From assembly GCF_020567525.1 (NCBI RefSeq), contig NZ_JAJCVI010000003.1, positions 124,001-188,000 on the forward strand: a stretch of DNA of 64,000 bases, given 5' to 3'. Source of the DNA: Halorubellus salinus (lineage in GTDB: Archaea > Halobacteriota > Halobacteria > Halobacteriales > Natrialbaceae). Shown piece after piece: positions 43,129 to 52,151 of this stretch (position 1 is the first letter of the stretch; each line of letters opens with the position of its first letter). A program made the position numbers and the translations under genes. The notes below the pieces were generated by a model that was not told where the DNA came from, searched no databases, and saw only the letters and a list, made by a program, of their open reading frames with translations.

Positions 43129-44457
43129 ATGGCACCTGATGACAAGCGCGGAAAAGTTCGCAGAGACGTACTGAAAGGCGTGGGCGTTGGCAGTATCGGA
43201 CTGCTCGCGGGCTGTGTTACCTCGACAGACGAGACCGAGACCGAAGGCGACGGCGGCGGCGGCGGGGGCGACGGTGGCGACGGCGGGGGCGACGGTGGCG
43301 ACGGCGGCAGCGACGGCGGCGACGGCGACAGCGGGATGGACACCTACCAGATCGGGATGGTGGACTCCGTCACCGGCTCGCTGTCCGCGTTCGGGCAACG
43401 CAACCAGCGCGGGAAGGACCTCGCGCTCGCGGACGTCAACGCCGAAGGCATCATGGGCGGCGACCTCGACATCATCGTCGAGGACTCCCAATCACAGAGT
43501 CAGGCGGGCGTGTCCGCCGCACAGAAGCTCGTCAACCAGGACGAGGTTCCGTTCGTCATCGGCGCCGTCGGCTCCGGCGTCTCGCTGGCGATCTACCAGT
43601 CCGTCATCCAGAGCACGGACGTCGTCCAGCTCAGTCAGAACTCCACGAGCCCGGCGCTCAGTGACTTCCCGGGCCTCCTCCGGATGAGCCCGACCGGGCG
43701 CGTCCAGTCCGGCGCGCTCGCGGACATCATGGCCGACGACGGCCACGACTCCGTCGCGATCACGTGGATCAACAACGACTACGGGCAGGGCATCACCGAC
43801 GCCTTCACGAGCGCGTGGGACGGCGAGGTCGCGTACAACCAGAGCCACGACCAGGGCCAGTCGTCGTACTCGAGCGTCGTCTCCGGGATGGCGAACTCCG
43901 ACGCGGACGCGTGGCTGTTCATCACCTACCAGCCCGAGTTCACCACGATGGCCCAGGAAGCGTACTCCAGCGGGTACGAGGCGCAGTTCTACGGCGCCGA
44001 CTCCGTGAAGGGCCCCGAAGTCCTGAACAACACGCCCGAGGGCAGTCTCGACGGCATGAAGGTCGTCGCGCCGAGCGCCGCCATCGACCAGGACAACTAC
44101 CAGCAGTTCGCGTCCCGCTTCGAGGACGAACACGGGAGCGCGCCGACGGCGTGGTCCGCGTACGCGTACGACTGCGTCATCACCGCAGCGCTCGCCATCC
44201 ACACCGCGAGCGACTTCAGCGCGAGCGCACTCCAGGACACCGTCCGCGAGGTCACGCGTCCGGAAGGCGAACAGGTCTCGACGTACGCCGAAGCGGTCGA
44301 GGTCCTCGGCGAGGACGGCTCCGCGTCGGACATCGACTACCAGGGCGTGTCCGGCCCCATCGACTTCGACGAGAACGGCGACCCCGCAGGCTTCCTCCAG
44401 ATCTTCACGGTCGAAGATCACGAGTACGTCACGACGGGCACCATCTCCTCGGAGTAA
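43129..44457 (+). CDS. branched-chain-type amino-acid ABC transporter substrate-binding protein
   Basis: This 442-residue lipoprotein has a Tat-type signal ending in a lipobox (RRDVLKGVGVGSIGLLAGC). A long Gly/Asp linker (about residues 40-72, codon-repetitive) follows, then a LivJ/LivK periplasmic-binding fold. It starts with YQIGMVDSVTGSLSAFGQRN and includes QDEVPFVIGAVGSGVSLAI, VQLSQNSTSPALSD, the hinge WINNDYGQGITDAF and GYEAQFYGADSVKGPEVLN. It is first in a five-gene operon. The exact ligand is open: branched-chain or other amino acids, or amides and urea in related systems. The ATG at 43129 gives a leaderless transcript. Confidence 0.88.
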   Translation: MAPDDKRGKVRRDVLKGVGVGSIGLLAGCVTSTDETETEGDGGGGGGDGGDGGGDGGDGGSDGGDGDSGMDTYQIGMVDSVTGSLSAFGQRNQRGKDLALADVNAEGIMGGDLDIIVEDSQSQSQAGVSAAQKLVNQDEVPFVIGAVGSGVSLAIYQSVIQSTDVVQLSQNSTSPALSDFPGLLRMSPTGRVQSGALADIMADDGHDSVAITWINNDYGQGITDAFTSAWDGEVAYNQSHDQGQSSYSSVVSGMANSDADAWLFITYQPEFTTMAQEAYSSGYEAQFYGADSVKGPEVLNNTPEGSLDGMKVVAPSAAIDQDNYQQFASRFEDEHGSAPTAWSAYAYDCVITAALAIHTASDFSASALQDTVREVTRPEGEQVSTYAEAVEVLGEDGSASDIDYQGVSGPIDFDENGDPAGFLQIFTVEDHEYVTTGTISSE

Positions 44458-44469
44458 CACCCCCTGACA

Positions 44470-45384
44470 ATGTCCGTTCTCGAATACGCAGCGAACGGGT
44501 TGGTATTCAGTAGCATCATCGTACTGGCAAGTATCGGGCTGTCGCTCGTGTACAGCATCGCGAACTTCGCGAACTTCGCGCACGGCGACACGATGACCGT
44601 CGGCGCGTACGCGACGCTCGTCACGTTCGGTGCCGTCGGCACGCTCGGCGGCGTCGTCCTCGGCATCCCCTACGGGTTCTTCGTCGCGTTACTCGTCGGC
44701 GTCGTCGTCGCGGCACTCGTCGCGGTCGTCACGCACAAGGTCATCTACGAGCCCATCGACCTGGACTCCATCGGGTTGCTCATCACGAGCATCGGGGTCG
44801 CGTTCGTCTACCGCGCCACGGTCAGGCTCGGGTTCGGCGCGGACTTCACCGAGTTCGGCATCCAGGTGCTGCGACCCATCGAGTGGCTGATTCCCTACGG
44901 CGTCCGCGTGACGCTACACGACGTCGCCATCGTCGGGTCCGCGGTCGTGCTCGTCGCCGGCCTGCACACGCTCCTGCAGTACACGGACCTCGGCCGGAAG
45001 ATGCGCGCGACCGCTGACAACCCCGACCTCGCGCGCGTCTCCGGCATCCGCACGAACCGCATCGAGATCTGGACGTGGATCATCGGCGCCGGCCTCGCCG
45101 GCGCCGGCGGCGGCTTCCTCGGCCTCTTCAACCAGCTGTCGCCCCGCATGGGGTTCGACATCCTGCTCGTCGTGTTCGCCGCGGTCATCCTCGGCGGTAT
45201 CGGGAGCGTGTACGGCGCGATGCTCGGCGGGTTCCTCATCGGGATGATCAACCAGATGACGCCGCTGCTCAGTGACATCGGCATCCCGATCGGTATCGAG
45301 TACGCGAACGCCGTCGCGTTCGTCATCATGGTGCTCGTGCTGCTCGCACGCCCCACGGGTATCATGGGGGAGGCCGCATCATGA
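44470..45384 (+). CDS. livH: branched-chain amino-acid ABC transporter permease LivH
   Basis: This 304-residue permease with about eight helices is a LivH family member. It has SIGLSLVYSIANFANFAHGDTMTVGAY near the start, LRPIEWLIPYGVRVT, and the cytoplasmic coupling loop DLGRKMRATADNPDLARVSGIRTNRI before AGAGGGFLGLF. A 12-base gap follows the binding protein. Its stop overlaps the start of the second permease (ATGA). Confidence 0.92.
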   Translation: MSVLEYAANGLVFSSIIVLASIGLSLVYSIANFANFAHGDTMTVGAYATLVTFGAVGTLGGVVLGIPYGFFVALLVGVVVAALVAVVTHKVIYEPIDLDSIGLLITSIGVAFVYRATVRLGFGADFTEFGIQVLRPIEWLIPYGVRVTLHDVAIVGSAVVLVAGLHTLLQYTDLGRKMRATADNPDLARVSGIRTNRIEIWTWIIGAGLAGAGGGFLGLFNQLSPRMGFDILLVVFAAVILGGIGSVYGAMLGGFLIGMINQMTPLLSDIGIPIGIEYANAVAFVIMVLVLLARPTGIMGEAAS

Positions 45385-46859
45385 GCGAACCAGCGACGTT
45401 CCTCGGTGACCCACGCGGCTACGTCGCGGAGATGACGCGCGCCGAGCAGGGCGTCGCCGGCTTCGTCGTCACCCTCATGGCGCTGCTGTTCTACGGCCTC
45501 GTCACGGGCGGCCTCGGCCCGGCGTACTTCCTGTACCTCGTCGGGCTCGTCGGGATGTACATCCTGCTGAGCTTCGGACTGAACGTCCAGTGGGGGTACA
45601 CGGGCCTCATCAACTTCTCCGTCGCTGCGTTCTTCGGACTGGGCGCGTACGGGACCGCGCTGTTGACCGCTGACTCCTCGCCGCTCGCCGGCGGGTTCAA
45701 CCCGCTCGTCGGGCTCGTGCTCGGCCTCGTGCTCGCTGCAGTGCTCGCGGTCATCATCGGGATTCCGACGCTCAGACTCCGCACGGACTACCTCGCCATC
45801 GCCAGCCTCGGGCTGGCGGAGGTCGTTCGACTCCTGATGCTGAACGAACGGTGGCTGACGAACGGGAGCGCCGGACTACGCGGCATCCCCGGGTTCTTCG
45901 AGGGATGGCCGTTCCTCGCGACGTTCCCGCAGACGATGCCGGGACTCCGCTTCGAGCAGTTCGAGGTCGGCATCCCCGGCATCTGGACGACGCGCGTCCT
46001 CGGGTTCACGCTCGGCCAGTCGTTCTGGCAAGCGCTCCTGAACGTGTTCGTCGTGGCGGTGTTCGTCGGCGTCGTCTACCTGCTCCTGCGGCACGTCCAC
46101 CAGAGCCCGTGGGGGCGCGTCCTCCGGACCATCCGGAGCGACGACGACCTCGCGGAAGCGCTCGGGAAGAACACGTACGCGTTCAAGATGCAGTCGTTCG
46201 TGCTCGGGAGCGTCATCATGGCGCTCGCGGGCGTGTTCTACGCGCACCTGAACCTGTTCGTGAGTCCCGGCGACCTCGAACCCATCAACACGTTCTACGT
46301 CTGGATCGCGGTCATCCTCGGCGGGAGCGGGTCGAACCGCGGTGCGATGTTCGGCGGGTTCGTCATCATCGCCATCCAGGAAGGCACGCGCTTCCTCGGC
46401 GGTGCACTCCCCGACACGTTCCCGGTGGACTTGCCGTCGCTCTTGTCGATCATCGAGTCGACGTACGCGACCGTCGTCGGGAACTTCGCGAGCACGCGCC
46501 TGCTCGCGGTCGGCATCATCATCATCCTCGTGATGCGCTGGCGGCCGGAGGGCGTCCTCCCGCCCCAGCGCGAACTCATCTGGCCGAGCGCGCTCGCCGA
46601 CGCGGACGTCCCGGGTCGCGAAGCCGCTCGCGAAGCGAAGGTCACGGACAACAACAACGAGACCGGGTCGGTGCACGACCCCGACGAACTCGACGACGTG
46701 ACCGAGGACGCTTCCGACGAGAGCAGCGAGGACGCACCGTCGTCCGGCGACGACGTCCAGGCGAACGGCGGGTCGACCGACCGTGGCCCTGCAGGTGACA
46801 ACGACGCAGGCGGTCCAGGTGACGACGCCCCGTCCAAGGGAGGTGGTCGCGATGAGTGA
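45381..46859 (+). CDS. livM: branched-chain amino-acid ABC transporter permease LivM
   Basis: This 492-residue protein is the LivM partner of LivH. Family marks are FGLNVQWGYTGLINFSVAAFFGLGAYGTA, LRTDYLAIASLGLAEVVRLL and the coupling loop TIRSDDDLAEALGKNTYAFK, followed by FVSPGDLEPINTFYVWIAVILGGSGSNRGAMFGG. About 85 extra residues at the C-terminus (after about residue 408) form a highly acidic, Asn/Gly/Ser-rich tail without structure, longer than normal for the family. It overlaps livH by ATGA, and the livG start lies within its last codons. Confidence 0.9.
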   Translation: MSEPATFLGDPRGYVAEMTRAEQGVAGFVVTLMALLFYGLVTGGLGPAYFLYLVGLVGMYILLSFGLNVQWGYTGLINFSVAAFFGLGAYGTALLTADSSPLAGGFNPLVGLVLGLVLAAVLAVIIGIPTLRLRTDYLAIASLGLAEVVRLLMLNERWLTNGSAGLRGIPGFFEGWPFLATFPQTMPGLRFEQFEVGIPGIWTTRVLGFTLGQSFWQALLNVFVVAVFVGVVYLLLRHVHQSPWGRVLRTIRSDDDLAEALGKNTYAFKMQSFVLGSVIMALAGVFYAHLNLFVSPGDLEPINTFYVWIAVILGGSGSNRGAMFGGFVIIAIQEGTRFLGGALPDTFPVDLPSLLSIIESTYATVVGNFASTRLLAVGIIIILVMRWRPEGVLPPQRELIWPSALADADVPGREAAREAKVTDNNNETGSVHDPDELDDVTEDASDESSEDAPSSGDDVQANGGSTDRGPAGDNDAGGPGDDAPSKGGGRDE

Positions 46860-47673
46860 GCAGCAGCCCCGGGAACGACTCCTCGACGGCCCGAACATGG
46901 AGAAGGACGACGTCGTCCTGGAGGTCGACACCCTCCGGAAGACGTTCGGTGGACTCGTCGCGACCGACGACGCGTCCTTCCAGGTGGAACGCGGCACCGT
47001 CACGGGCCTCATCGGCCCGAACGGCGCCGGGAAGTCCACGCTGTTCAACCTCATCACGGGGTTCTACGAGCAGGACTCCGGGAACGTCCGCGTGAACGGC
47101 GCGGACGTCACGAACGCGGAACCGCACGAGGTCGCCGAACACGGCCTCATCCGGACGTTCCAGACGCCCCGGAAGCTCGAAGGGATGACGGTCCGCGAGG
47201 CGATGCTCGTCGGCCCGCAAGCTCAGGACGGCGAGTCGTTCATCTCGCTGTTCGCGAACCCCGGGAAGGTACACGAACAGGAGAAACAGAACCTCGAGGA
47301 CGCCCAGCGCATCCTCGAAGAGTTCGAGATCGGGCATCTGGCGACCCAGGCCGCGACCGACCTCTCGGGCGGCCAGATGAAGCTCGTCGAGCTCGCTCGC
47401 GCGATGCTCGCCGAACCCGAGGTCCTCCTGCTCGACGAACCCGTCGCCGGCGTCAACCCGACGCTCGCGAACAAGCTCCGCGACCAGATCGCGCGCCTGA
47501 ACGAAGAAGGCGTGACGTTCTGTATCATCGAACACGACATGGACTTCATCATGAACCTCGCAGACCCCATCATCGTCCTCGACCAGGGGAGCGTCCTCGT
47601 CGAAGGGACGCCGGACGCCGTCCGGAACGACGACCGCGTCATCGACGCGTACCTCGGAGGGCCGGGCGAATGA
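46852..47673 (+). CDS. livG: amino-acid ABC transporter ATPase LivG
   Basis: This 273-residue ATPase has Walker A GPNGAGKST, the LivG-specific VAEHGLIRTFQTPRKLEGMTVREAMLVG, signature LSGGQMKLVELARAM, Walker B VLLLDEPVAGVNP and H-loop CIIEHDMDFIMNLAD. The ATG at 46852 follows a GGGAGGTGG Shine-Dalgarno seven bases upstream, inside livM; a longer frame to 46783 is not conserved. The gene ends in a TGA that overlaps the ATG of a short bridging frame. Confidence 0.92.
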   Translation: MSEQQPRERLLDGPNMEKDDVVLEVDTLRKTFGGLVATDDASFQVERGTVTGLIGPNGAGKSTLFNLITGFYEQDSGNVRVNGADVTNAEPHEVAEHGLIRTFQTPRKLEGMTVREAMLVGPQAQDGESFISLFANPGKVHEQEKQNLEDAQRILEEFEIGHLATQAATDLSGGQMKLVELARAMLAEPEVLLLDEPVAGVNPTLANKLRDQIARLNEEGVTFCIIEHDMDFIMNLADPIIVLDQGSVLVEGTPDAVRNDDRVIDAYLGGPGE

Positions 47674-47711
47674 ACGTCCGCGCTCGCCGAGACGGAGGTG
47701 CTCGCGAATGA
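47670..47711 (+). CDS. possible 13-codon bridging mini-ORF between livG and livF
   Basis: The ATG overlaps the livG TGA, and the mini-ORF TGA overlaps the livF ATG (ATGA at both ends). The peptide is MNVRARRDGGARE. Its GGA GGT codons are the Shine-Dalgarno of livF, as in the tenA-symporter mini-ORF. It may keep ribosomes moving into livF. Confidence 0.35.
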   Translation: MNVRARRDGGARE

Positions 47712-48454
47712 GCGCGAGCACCGGCGTCATCGAACGCGACGCGGACGAGGACGTCGTCCTCTCCGTCGAGAACGTCGACTCGGGGTACGGCGACGTCCAG
47801 GTGCTGGATGACCTGTCGATGACGCTCGCCGAGGACGAGATCGCGTGCCTCGTCGGCCCGAACGGTGCCGGGAAGTCCACGGTCCTGAAGACGGTCTTCG
47901 GGATGCTGACGCCGTGGACCGGGCACGTGAAGTACCACGGTGACGACATCGGCGGGATGGCGCCCGAGGACATCGTTCGCACCGGTATCGGGTACGTCCC
48001 GCAGACGGAGAACGTGTTCGGGAACCTCACGATCGAGGAGAACCTCCGCATGGGTGGCGTCGCGCGCAGCGACGACCTCGACCCCATCATCGACCAGCTC
48101 TACGACCGCTTCCCGCTGCTCACCGAGAAGCAGTCCGCGAAGGCGCGGACGCTCTCGGGTGGCCAGCGGCAGGTGCTCGCGTTCGCGCGAGCTCTCGTGA
48201 TGGAGCCGGACGTGCTGCTCATCGACGAGCCCTCGGCGGGCCTGGCGCCGAACACCGCGGACGAGGTGTTCGCGGACGTCCAGGCGGTGAACGAACTCGG
48301 CACCGCCATCCTGATGGTCGAACAGAACGCCCGGAAGGGACTGGCTATCAGCGACAAGGGCTTCGTGCTCGACCAGGGCACGGTCGCGTACGCCGACGAC
48401 GCCGACGGCCTGCTCGACAACCCCGAGGTGTCGCGGCTCTACCTCGGCGGCTGA
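47708..48454 (+). CDS. livF: amino-acid ABC transporter ATPase LivF
   Basis: This 248-residue ATPase is the second nucleotide-binding subunit. It has GYGDVQVLDDLSMTL, Walker A GPNGAGKST, the LivF-type RTGIGYVPQTENVFGNLTIEENLRMG, signature LSGGQRQVLAFARALV, Walker B VLLIDEPSAGLAP and H-loop MVEQNARKGLAIS. The start is supported by GGAGGTG eight bases upstream. It ends the operon and is convergent with the amphi-Trp gene. Confidence 0.92.
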   Translation: MSASTGVIERDADEDVVLSVENVDSGYGDVQVLDDLSMTLAEDEIACLVGPNGAGKSTVLKTVFGMLTPWTGHVKYHGDDIGGMAPEDIVRTGIGYVPQTENVFGNLTIEENLRMGGVARSDDLDPIIDQLYDRFPLLTEKQSAKARTLSGGQRQVLAFARALVMEPDVLLIDEPSAGLAPNTADEVFADVQAVNELGTAILMVEQNARKGLAISDKGFVLDQGTVAYADDADGLLDNPEVSRLYLGG

Positions 48455-48495
48455 GTCGACCACACACCCGCCGCGTTCGCCTTCTTTGGTCCTAG

Positions 48496-48774
48496 TCACT
48501 GCTCGATGTCGAGTGCGCCCTCCTCGGCGGACGTGGCCTCTCGCCACCAGACGAGTTCGAACTCGATGCTCTGTTTGGCGTCTGTCTCCCCCTGTGACCA
48601 GTCCGATTCCCCTTCGAGTTTGAACGTGACGGGGTCCGTCGGACGGAACTGCACTGTCTTCCCGCCGAGGTCGAGCGTCACGTCACCGTCACCGTCGAGC
48701 TGGTCGGCCAGCTCTCGAAGGTAGGTAGCGATCTCCGCTCGCGTCTTCTGCTCCTCTGTCTCGAGTTCTCCCAT
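48496..48774 (-). CDS. amphi-Trp domain-containing protein
   Basis: This 92-residue protein matches the amphi-Trp family: EEQKTRAEIATYLRELADQLDGDG as helix one, VTLDLGGKTVQFRPTDPVTFKLEGESDW and a final IEFELVWWREA. Members are small and of unknown function; a few occur near light- or stress-related genes. The ATG at 48774 is chosen (MGELETEEQKTR); a longer frame to 48822 adds unconserved residues. It stands alone and convergent with livF. Confidence 0.8.
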   Translation of the reverse strand: MGELETEEQKTRAEIATYLRELADQLDGDGDVTLDLGGKTVQFRPTDPVTFKLEGESDWSQGETDAKQSIEFELVWWREATSAEEGALDIEQ

Positions 48775-48998
48775 ACGTGACGATACTCGCAGGTGCTCGA
48801 AAAGCATGTGTATGATTCCCAAAGGCCGGGAGGGTCGAACTCCCTCCCAGCAGGACCATCGGCCACTGGACGGCCGTGGTCGGGCTCCTCGCCTCCGTCC
48901 GACGGCCGCCGTCTCTGGCAGTCAGTACCCGGCAGCGCTCGAGGGGCTCGATGGAATCGCTTCGTTCGACGAACGCCGAAGCGGCGGTCCGCGAGGGC

Positions 48999-49637
48999 TC
49001 AGGCGTCGGGCGTCTCGAACCGTTCGAGTGTCAGAGTCGTCGCGTCCAGTTCGTAGTAACTCCGCCAGGCGGCGTCGAGTCCGACGACGCGCGTGTCGCG
49101 GTACGTCATCTCCAGGTGCTCGTGGTGGTGCCCGACGAGGCAGAGGTCGGGGTCGAGCGCGTCCAGGATGTCGTCGACCTGATCGCAGCCGGGGTCGTAG
49201 TGCTCGTACTTGAGGAGGCCGTTCGGTGCCTCGTGCGAGAGGAAGACGTCGACGTCCTCCAGGCGTTTCGCCGCTTCGACGTCGTCCCTGACGAAGTGCC
49301 GGCGGCGGTCGCCGTGGAGGTGCGTTCGCTGTTTGTCGTACTGCGTCGGCGCGAAGTTCCCGGAGAGCCCGGCGAACCGGACGCCATCGAGGTCGACGGT
49401 CGTGCTGTGCACGAGGTTCGCGTTCTCGGTCCCCGGCGGGTGCTCGCCGGCGCGGAGCGCCTCGATGACGTCCAGGTCCTCGTTGTTCCCCGCGATGAAC
49501 CACGTCGGCACGGGGAGGTCGTAGTACATGAGGTCGCCGAGCTGGAGCGCCGTCGTCGCACCCGAGGCCTCGTACGCCGAGCGAAGCGCTCGTCGCCGCT
49601 CCGGTTCGACCGCGTGTGCGTCGCCGAGGACGAGCAT
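48999..49637 (-). CDS. metallophosphoesterase
   Basis: This 212-residue calcineurin-like phosphoesterase has all five metal-binding motifs: LVLGDAHA, LQLGDLMYYD, IAGNNED, FLSHEAPNG and VGHHHEHLE. It is probably a soluble phosphodiesterase or phosphatase with two divalent metals. The normal length and lone position give no hint of substrate. It is divergent from the receiver-domain regulator at 49767. Confidence 0.9.
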   Translation of the reverse strand: MLVLGDAHAVEPERRRALRSAYEASGATTALQLGDLMYYDLPVPTWFIAGNNEDLDVIEALRAGEHPPGTENANLVHSTTVDLDGVRFAGLSGNFAPTQYDKQRTHLHGDRRRHFVRDDVEAAKRLEDVDVFLSHEAPNGLLKYEHYDPGCDQVDDILDALDPDLCLVGHHHEHLEMTYRDTRVVGLDAAWRSYYELDATTLTLERFETPDA

Positions 49638-49766
49638 CTGGTAGAGAACACCGGTCGGCCCCCTTTAGCGTTGATATTTCGCGAGAAGCGACGCGCAGCG
49701 GTCACCGCGACCGTCGACGGCCCCAACGGTACACCTAAGAGACCGCGAGCCGTACCAATCGTAGTT

Positions 49767-50576
49767 ATGCCACCCGAACAGCCCGAAGACCACGGGACCG
49801 ACGACCGGGTGACGGTCTCCGCCGAGAACTTCGGGATCGCCCTCGGCGACCCGAGTCGCCGAAACGTCCTCTTCCACCTCAAACGTCACCGAAGAGCCTC
49901 CTTCGAGGACCTCGTCGACGTGGTCGTCGCGACGGTCCCACCACGAACCAGCACGGCCGTCGACGAGAACCGGTCTGCCGTCGAGAACGCGCTCTTCCAC
50001 CTGCACCTCCCGAAACTCCAGCTGCTCGGTGTCGTCGACTGGAACCGCGACACGAACGAGGTCGTGCTGCGCGCGGACCCCGAGCGACTCGCCGACTGGC
50101 TCGAGCTCTCGTTCGCCGAGAGCGTTCACGGTGCAACCGGGACGAACGACGTCGCCGTCCTCGGGCGGGCCGACACCATCGAGATGCTGTTCGTCGAGGA
50201 CTACGAACCGCTCCGCGAGGTGCTCGTCGACCAGTTCGCGTCCGAACACGACGACATCTCGGTGACGACGGCGTCGAACCCGGAGAGCGCGCTCGAAGCG
50301 CTCGAATCGACCGTGTTCGATTGCATCGTGAGCGACTACGACATGCCGGGGTCGAGTGGCCTCGACTTCCTGAAGGCGATCCGTCGCGTCGACGAGACCG
50401 TTCCGTTCGTCATCTACACGGGGAAAGGCACGGAGGAGACGCGCGTCGCGGCGTCGGACCACGGCGTGAGCGCGTACCTCCAGAAGAGCGGCGGTGCAGC
50501 GCAGTTCGACCTGCTCGCGGACCGCATCCGCCAGGTCGTCGCCGAGTACCGCGACGGCAGACCCACGGCGGCGTAG
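49767..50576 (+). CDS. response regulator with N-terminal HTH-like domain and C-terminal receiver
   Basis: The 269-residue protein joins a haloarchaeal winged-HTH-like domain (about residues 20-115, SAENFGIALGDPSRRNVLFHLKRH) to a C-terminal receiver (about 137-260). The receiver holds the acidic pocket VEDY, the phospho-acceptor Asp190 in CIVSDYDMPGSSG, the Thr/Lys pair VIYTGKG (Lys220) and a final AYLQKSG. Receiver after HTH is the reverse of the usual order. The ATG at 49767 begins a region like other DUF7344-type HTH proteins; upstream sequence is antisense to the phosphoesterase side. Its TAG stop begins a 22-bp tandem array. Confidence 0.8.
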   Translation: MPPEQPEDHGTDDRVTVSAENFGIALGDPSRRNVLFHLKRHRRASFEDLVDVVVATVPPRTSTAVDENRSAVENALFHLHLPKLQLLGVVDWNRDTNEVVLRADPERLADWLELSFAESVHGATGTNDVAVLGRADTIEMLFVEDYEPLREVLVDQFASEHDDISVTTASNPESALEALESTVFDCIVSDYDMPGSSGLDFLKAIRRVDETVPFVIYTGKGTEETRVAASDHGVSAYLQKSGGAAQFDLLADRIRQVVAEYRDGRPTAA

Positions 50577-50722
50577 TCGGGCGGCTCAAGTGGCATAGTC
50601 GGGCGGCTCAAGTGGCTTAGTCGGGCGGCTCAAGTGGCGTAGTCGAACGGCTCAAGTGGCGTAGTCGAACGGCTCGGGCGACGTAGTCGGGCAGCTCAAG
50701 TGGCGTAGTCGGGTGGTTCAGA
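50574..50722. repeat. 22-bp tandem array between convergent stop codons
   Basis: Seven starts of TAGTCGGGCGGCTCAAGTGG occur at exact 22-bp steps: 50574, 50596, 50618, 50640, 50662, 50684 and 50706. The first TAG is the stop codon of the receiver regulator; the last, diverged copy supplies the TGA stop of the convergent PIN gene. Two copies carry GAAC in place of GGGC. Since 22 is not a multiple of three, the TAG appears in every frame, and CTTGAG gives TGA repeatedly on the minus strand. No spacers, so not CRISPR. Confidence 0.92.
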
Positions 50723-51401
50723 CGTCGTCGTAGCCGTCGACGCCGGTGGCGCGGAGGTACTCCTCGAGGAGCGTCGGGAACTGGCCGCCGCGGACGTACC
50801 GGAGCCCGAACTCGTCGGCCCACGAGATGATGCCGCGGTCCTCGGTGACGACGCCGGCGTCGAGTTCGCGGGCGAGCACGAGCAGGTCGAAGTCCTCGCG
50901 CGAATCCAGGACGCCCTTGCGGAGCGCGCGCCGGTACTTGTCCCGCATCGACGAGAGGATGCGGTCGGCTTCGGTCATGTAGTCCCCGGCGTTCTCGTCG
51001 GCGGCGAGCGCCTCGGGGTCGAGTTGCTCGACCTCGCGGAGGGCCTCCTCGCTGACGCGGAGACCGCGGTCGACGCGGTCGCTCATCTCGTCGATGAACT
51101 CGTAGACGATGTCCGCCGGGATGGTGACGCCGTACCGGTCCGGGCTCTTCCGGACGATCCACGTGTCCAGGCGTTCGAACACCTCGTCCCCGACGTGGCG
51201 CTCGCGGAGCATCGCCGAGAGCTCGTCGTGGATCGACGGCGGCACGTAACAGGAGATGTTGAGCTCGAGCCGTGCGGTCGCGACGAGGTCGAGGAGCCGG
51301 AGGACGGCGTCCTCCAGCGATTCGTCCTCGCGACGGATCTGCTCGGTGATGAACAGCGAGGTGTCGAGGACGAACCGTTGGCGGGGGAGGTCACCGGGCA
51401 T
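50718..51401 (-). CDS. PIN-domain RNA ligase partner protein
   Basis: This 227-residue protein belongs to the PIN-domain family found beside archaeal RNA ligases (RNA ligase partner, UPF0278). Matching parts are [12 protein letters not shown] at the start with the first acidic PIN residue, [41 protein letters not shown] and the late [22 protein letters not shown] with further acidic residues. An RNA nuclease or RNA-end role is likely. The ATG at 51401 ([10 protein letters not shown]) is standard; earlier starts are not conserved. No RNA ligase gene is next to it. Confidence 0.85.
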   Translation of the reverse strand: MPGDLPRQRFVLDTSLFITEQIRREDESLEDAVLRLLDLVATARLELNISCYVPPSIHDELSAMLRERHVGDEVFERLDTWIVRKSPDRYGVTIPADIVYEFIDEMSDRVDRGLRVSEEALREVEQLDPEALAADENAGDYMTEADRILSSMRDKYRRALRKGVLDSREDFDLLVLARELDAGVVTEDRGIISWADEFGLRYVRGGQFPTLLEEYLRATGVDGYDDV

Positions 51402-51584
51402 ACACGCACCTAGAGCGTGCTTGGCGTTAACGTTTCCCGAGGTTCTTCGCGGGGTGGGCGTCGTCGCGAAGGCCACCGAACGGGGCGCGATGGTGACGGA
51501 CACGGCCGGGCGCGAGCGTCGTGCCGAGGTCGCTCTCGCTGGGCGAGGCCATCCCCGAGTCGACGGTCGAGACGGTTCGCGCGC

Positions 51585-52151
51585 TCAGACGCTGGCGAGC
51601 GTCGCGGCGCCGAAGGGAACGGAGAAGTCGTCGCACCACGCGGCCACGCCGTCGGCGTCGTCGCCGTCGACGCCAGCGGGTAGCGACCCCGCGAACGTCC
51701 CGGTCTTCGTCAGCTCGCCACCGTCCGCACCGCCGTCGATGCGGACTCTCGTCCCGCCCGCGACATGGGCCTTCGTCTCCGGGTCCGCGTCGGGCGTGAG
51801 GTAACAGAAGACGTCCGGCCCCGGCGTCATCTCGAAGTCGCGGAACTGGAGGAATCGCCCCTGCGCGTCCTCGGCGAGTTCCACCGTCCCCGAGCACTCG
51901 TGGCCGTCCTTCCCCGTGAACTCGCCGCGCTTCAGCACCGTCGCCCCGTCACCACCAGCGCTCGACCCACCGCCGTCGCCGTCGTCGCCCGAACCCGAGT
52001 CCCCGTCCATCGAGGCTCCGTCGGTCCCGCCGGCGACGCGGTCCTCGTCGACCGCGGTCGTTCGCTCCGGCGCGAACAGTTCCCAGCCGAGGTACCCGCC
52101 GCCGAGGACCGCCACACCGCCGACCGCGCCGAGGAGCGTGCGTCGCTTCAT
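51585..52151 (-). CDS. DM13 domain-containing exported protein
   Basis: The 188-residue protein has an N-terminal hydrophobic anchor with a short basic lead (KRRTLLGAVGGVAVLGGGYLGWELF), a Gly/Ser/Asp linker (about residues 40-68) and a DM13 domain. The domain shows GRFTG-like KRGEFTGKDGHECSGTVEL, FLQFRDFEMTPGPDVFCYLTP and the final VAAWCDDFSVPFGAATL. DM13 has been proposed to act in redox or electron transfer through its conserved Cys residues; here three are present. It should face outside. It stands alone. Confidence 0.8.
   Translation of the reverse strand: MKRRTLLGAVGGVAVLGGGYLGWELFAPERTTAVDEDRVAGGTDGASMDGDSGSGDDGDGGGSSAGGDGATVLKRGEFTGKDGHECSGTVELAEDAQGRFLQFRDFEMTPGPDVFCYLTPDADPETKAHVAGGTRVRIDGGADGGELTKTGTFAGSLPAGVDGDDADGVAAWCDDFSVPFGAATLASV

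Noticed and set aside
50574-50722. Possible CRISPR array because of regular repeats
   Set aside because: Units are contiguous at 22 bp with no spacers, and no cas genes are near.
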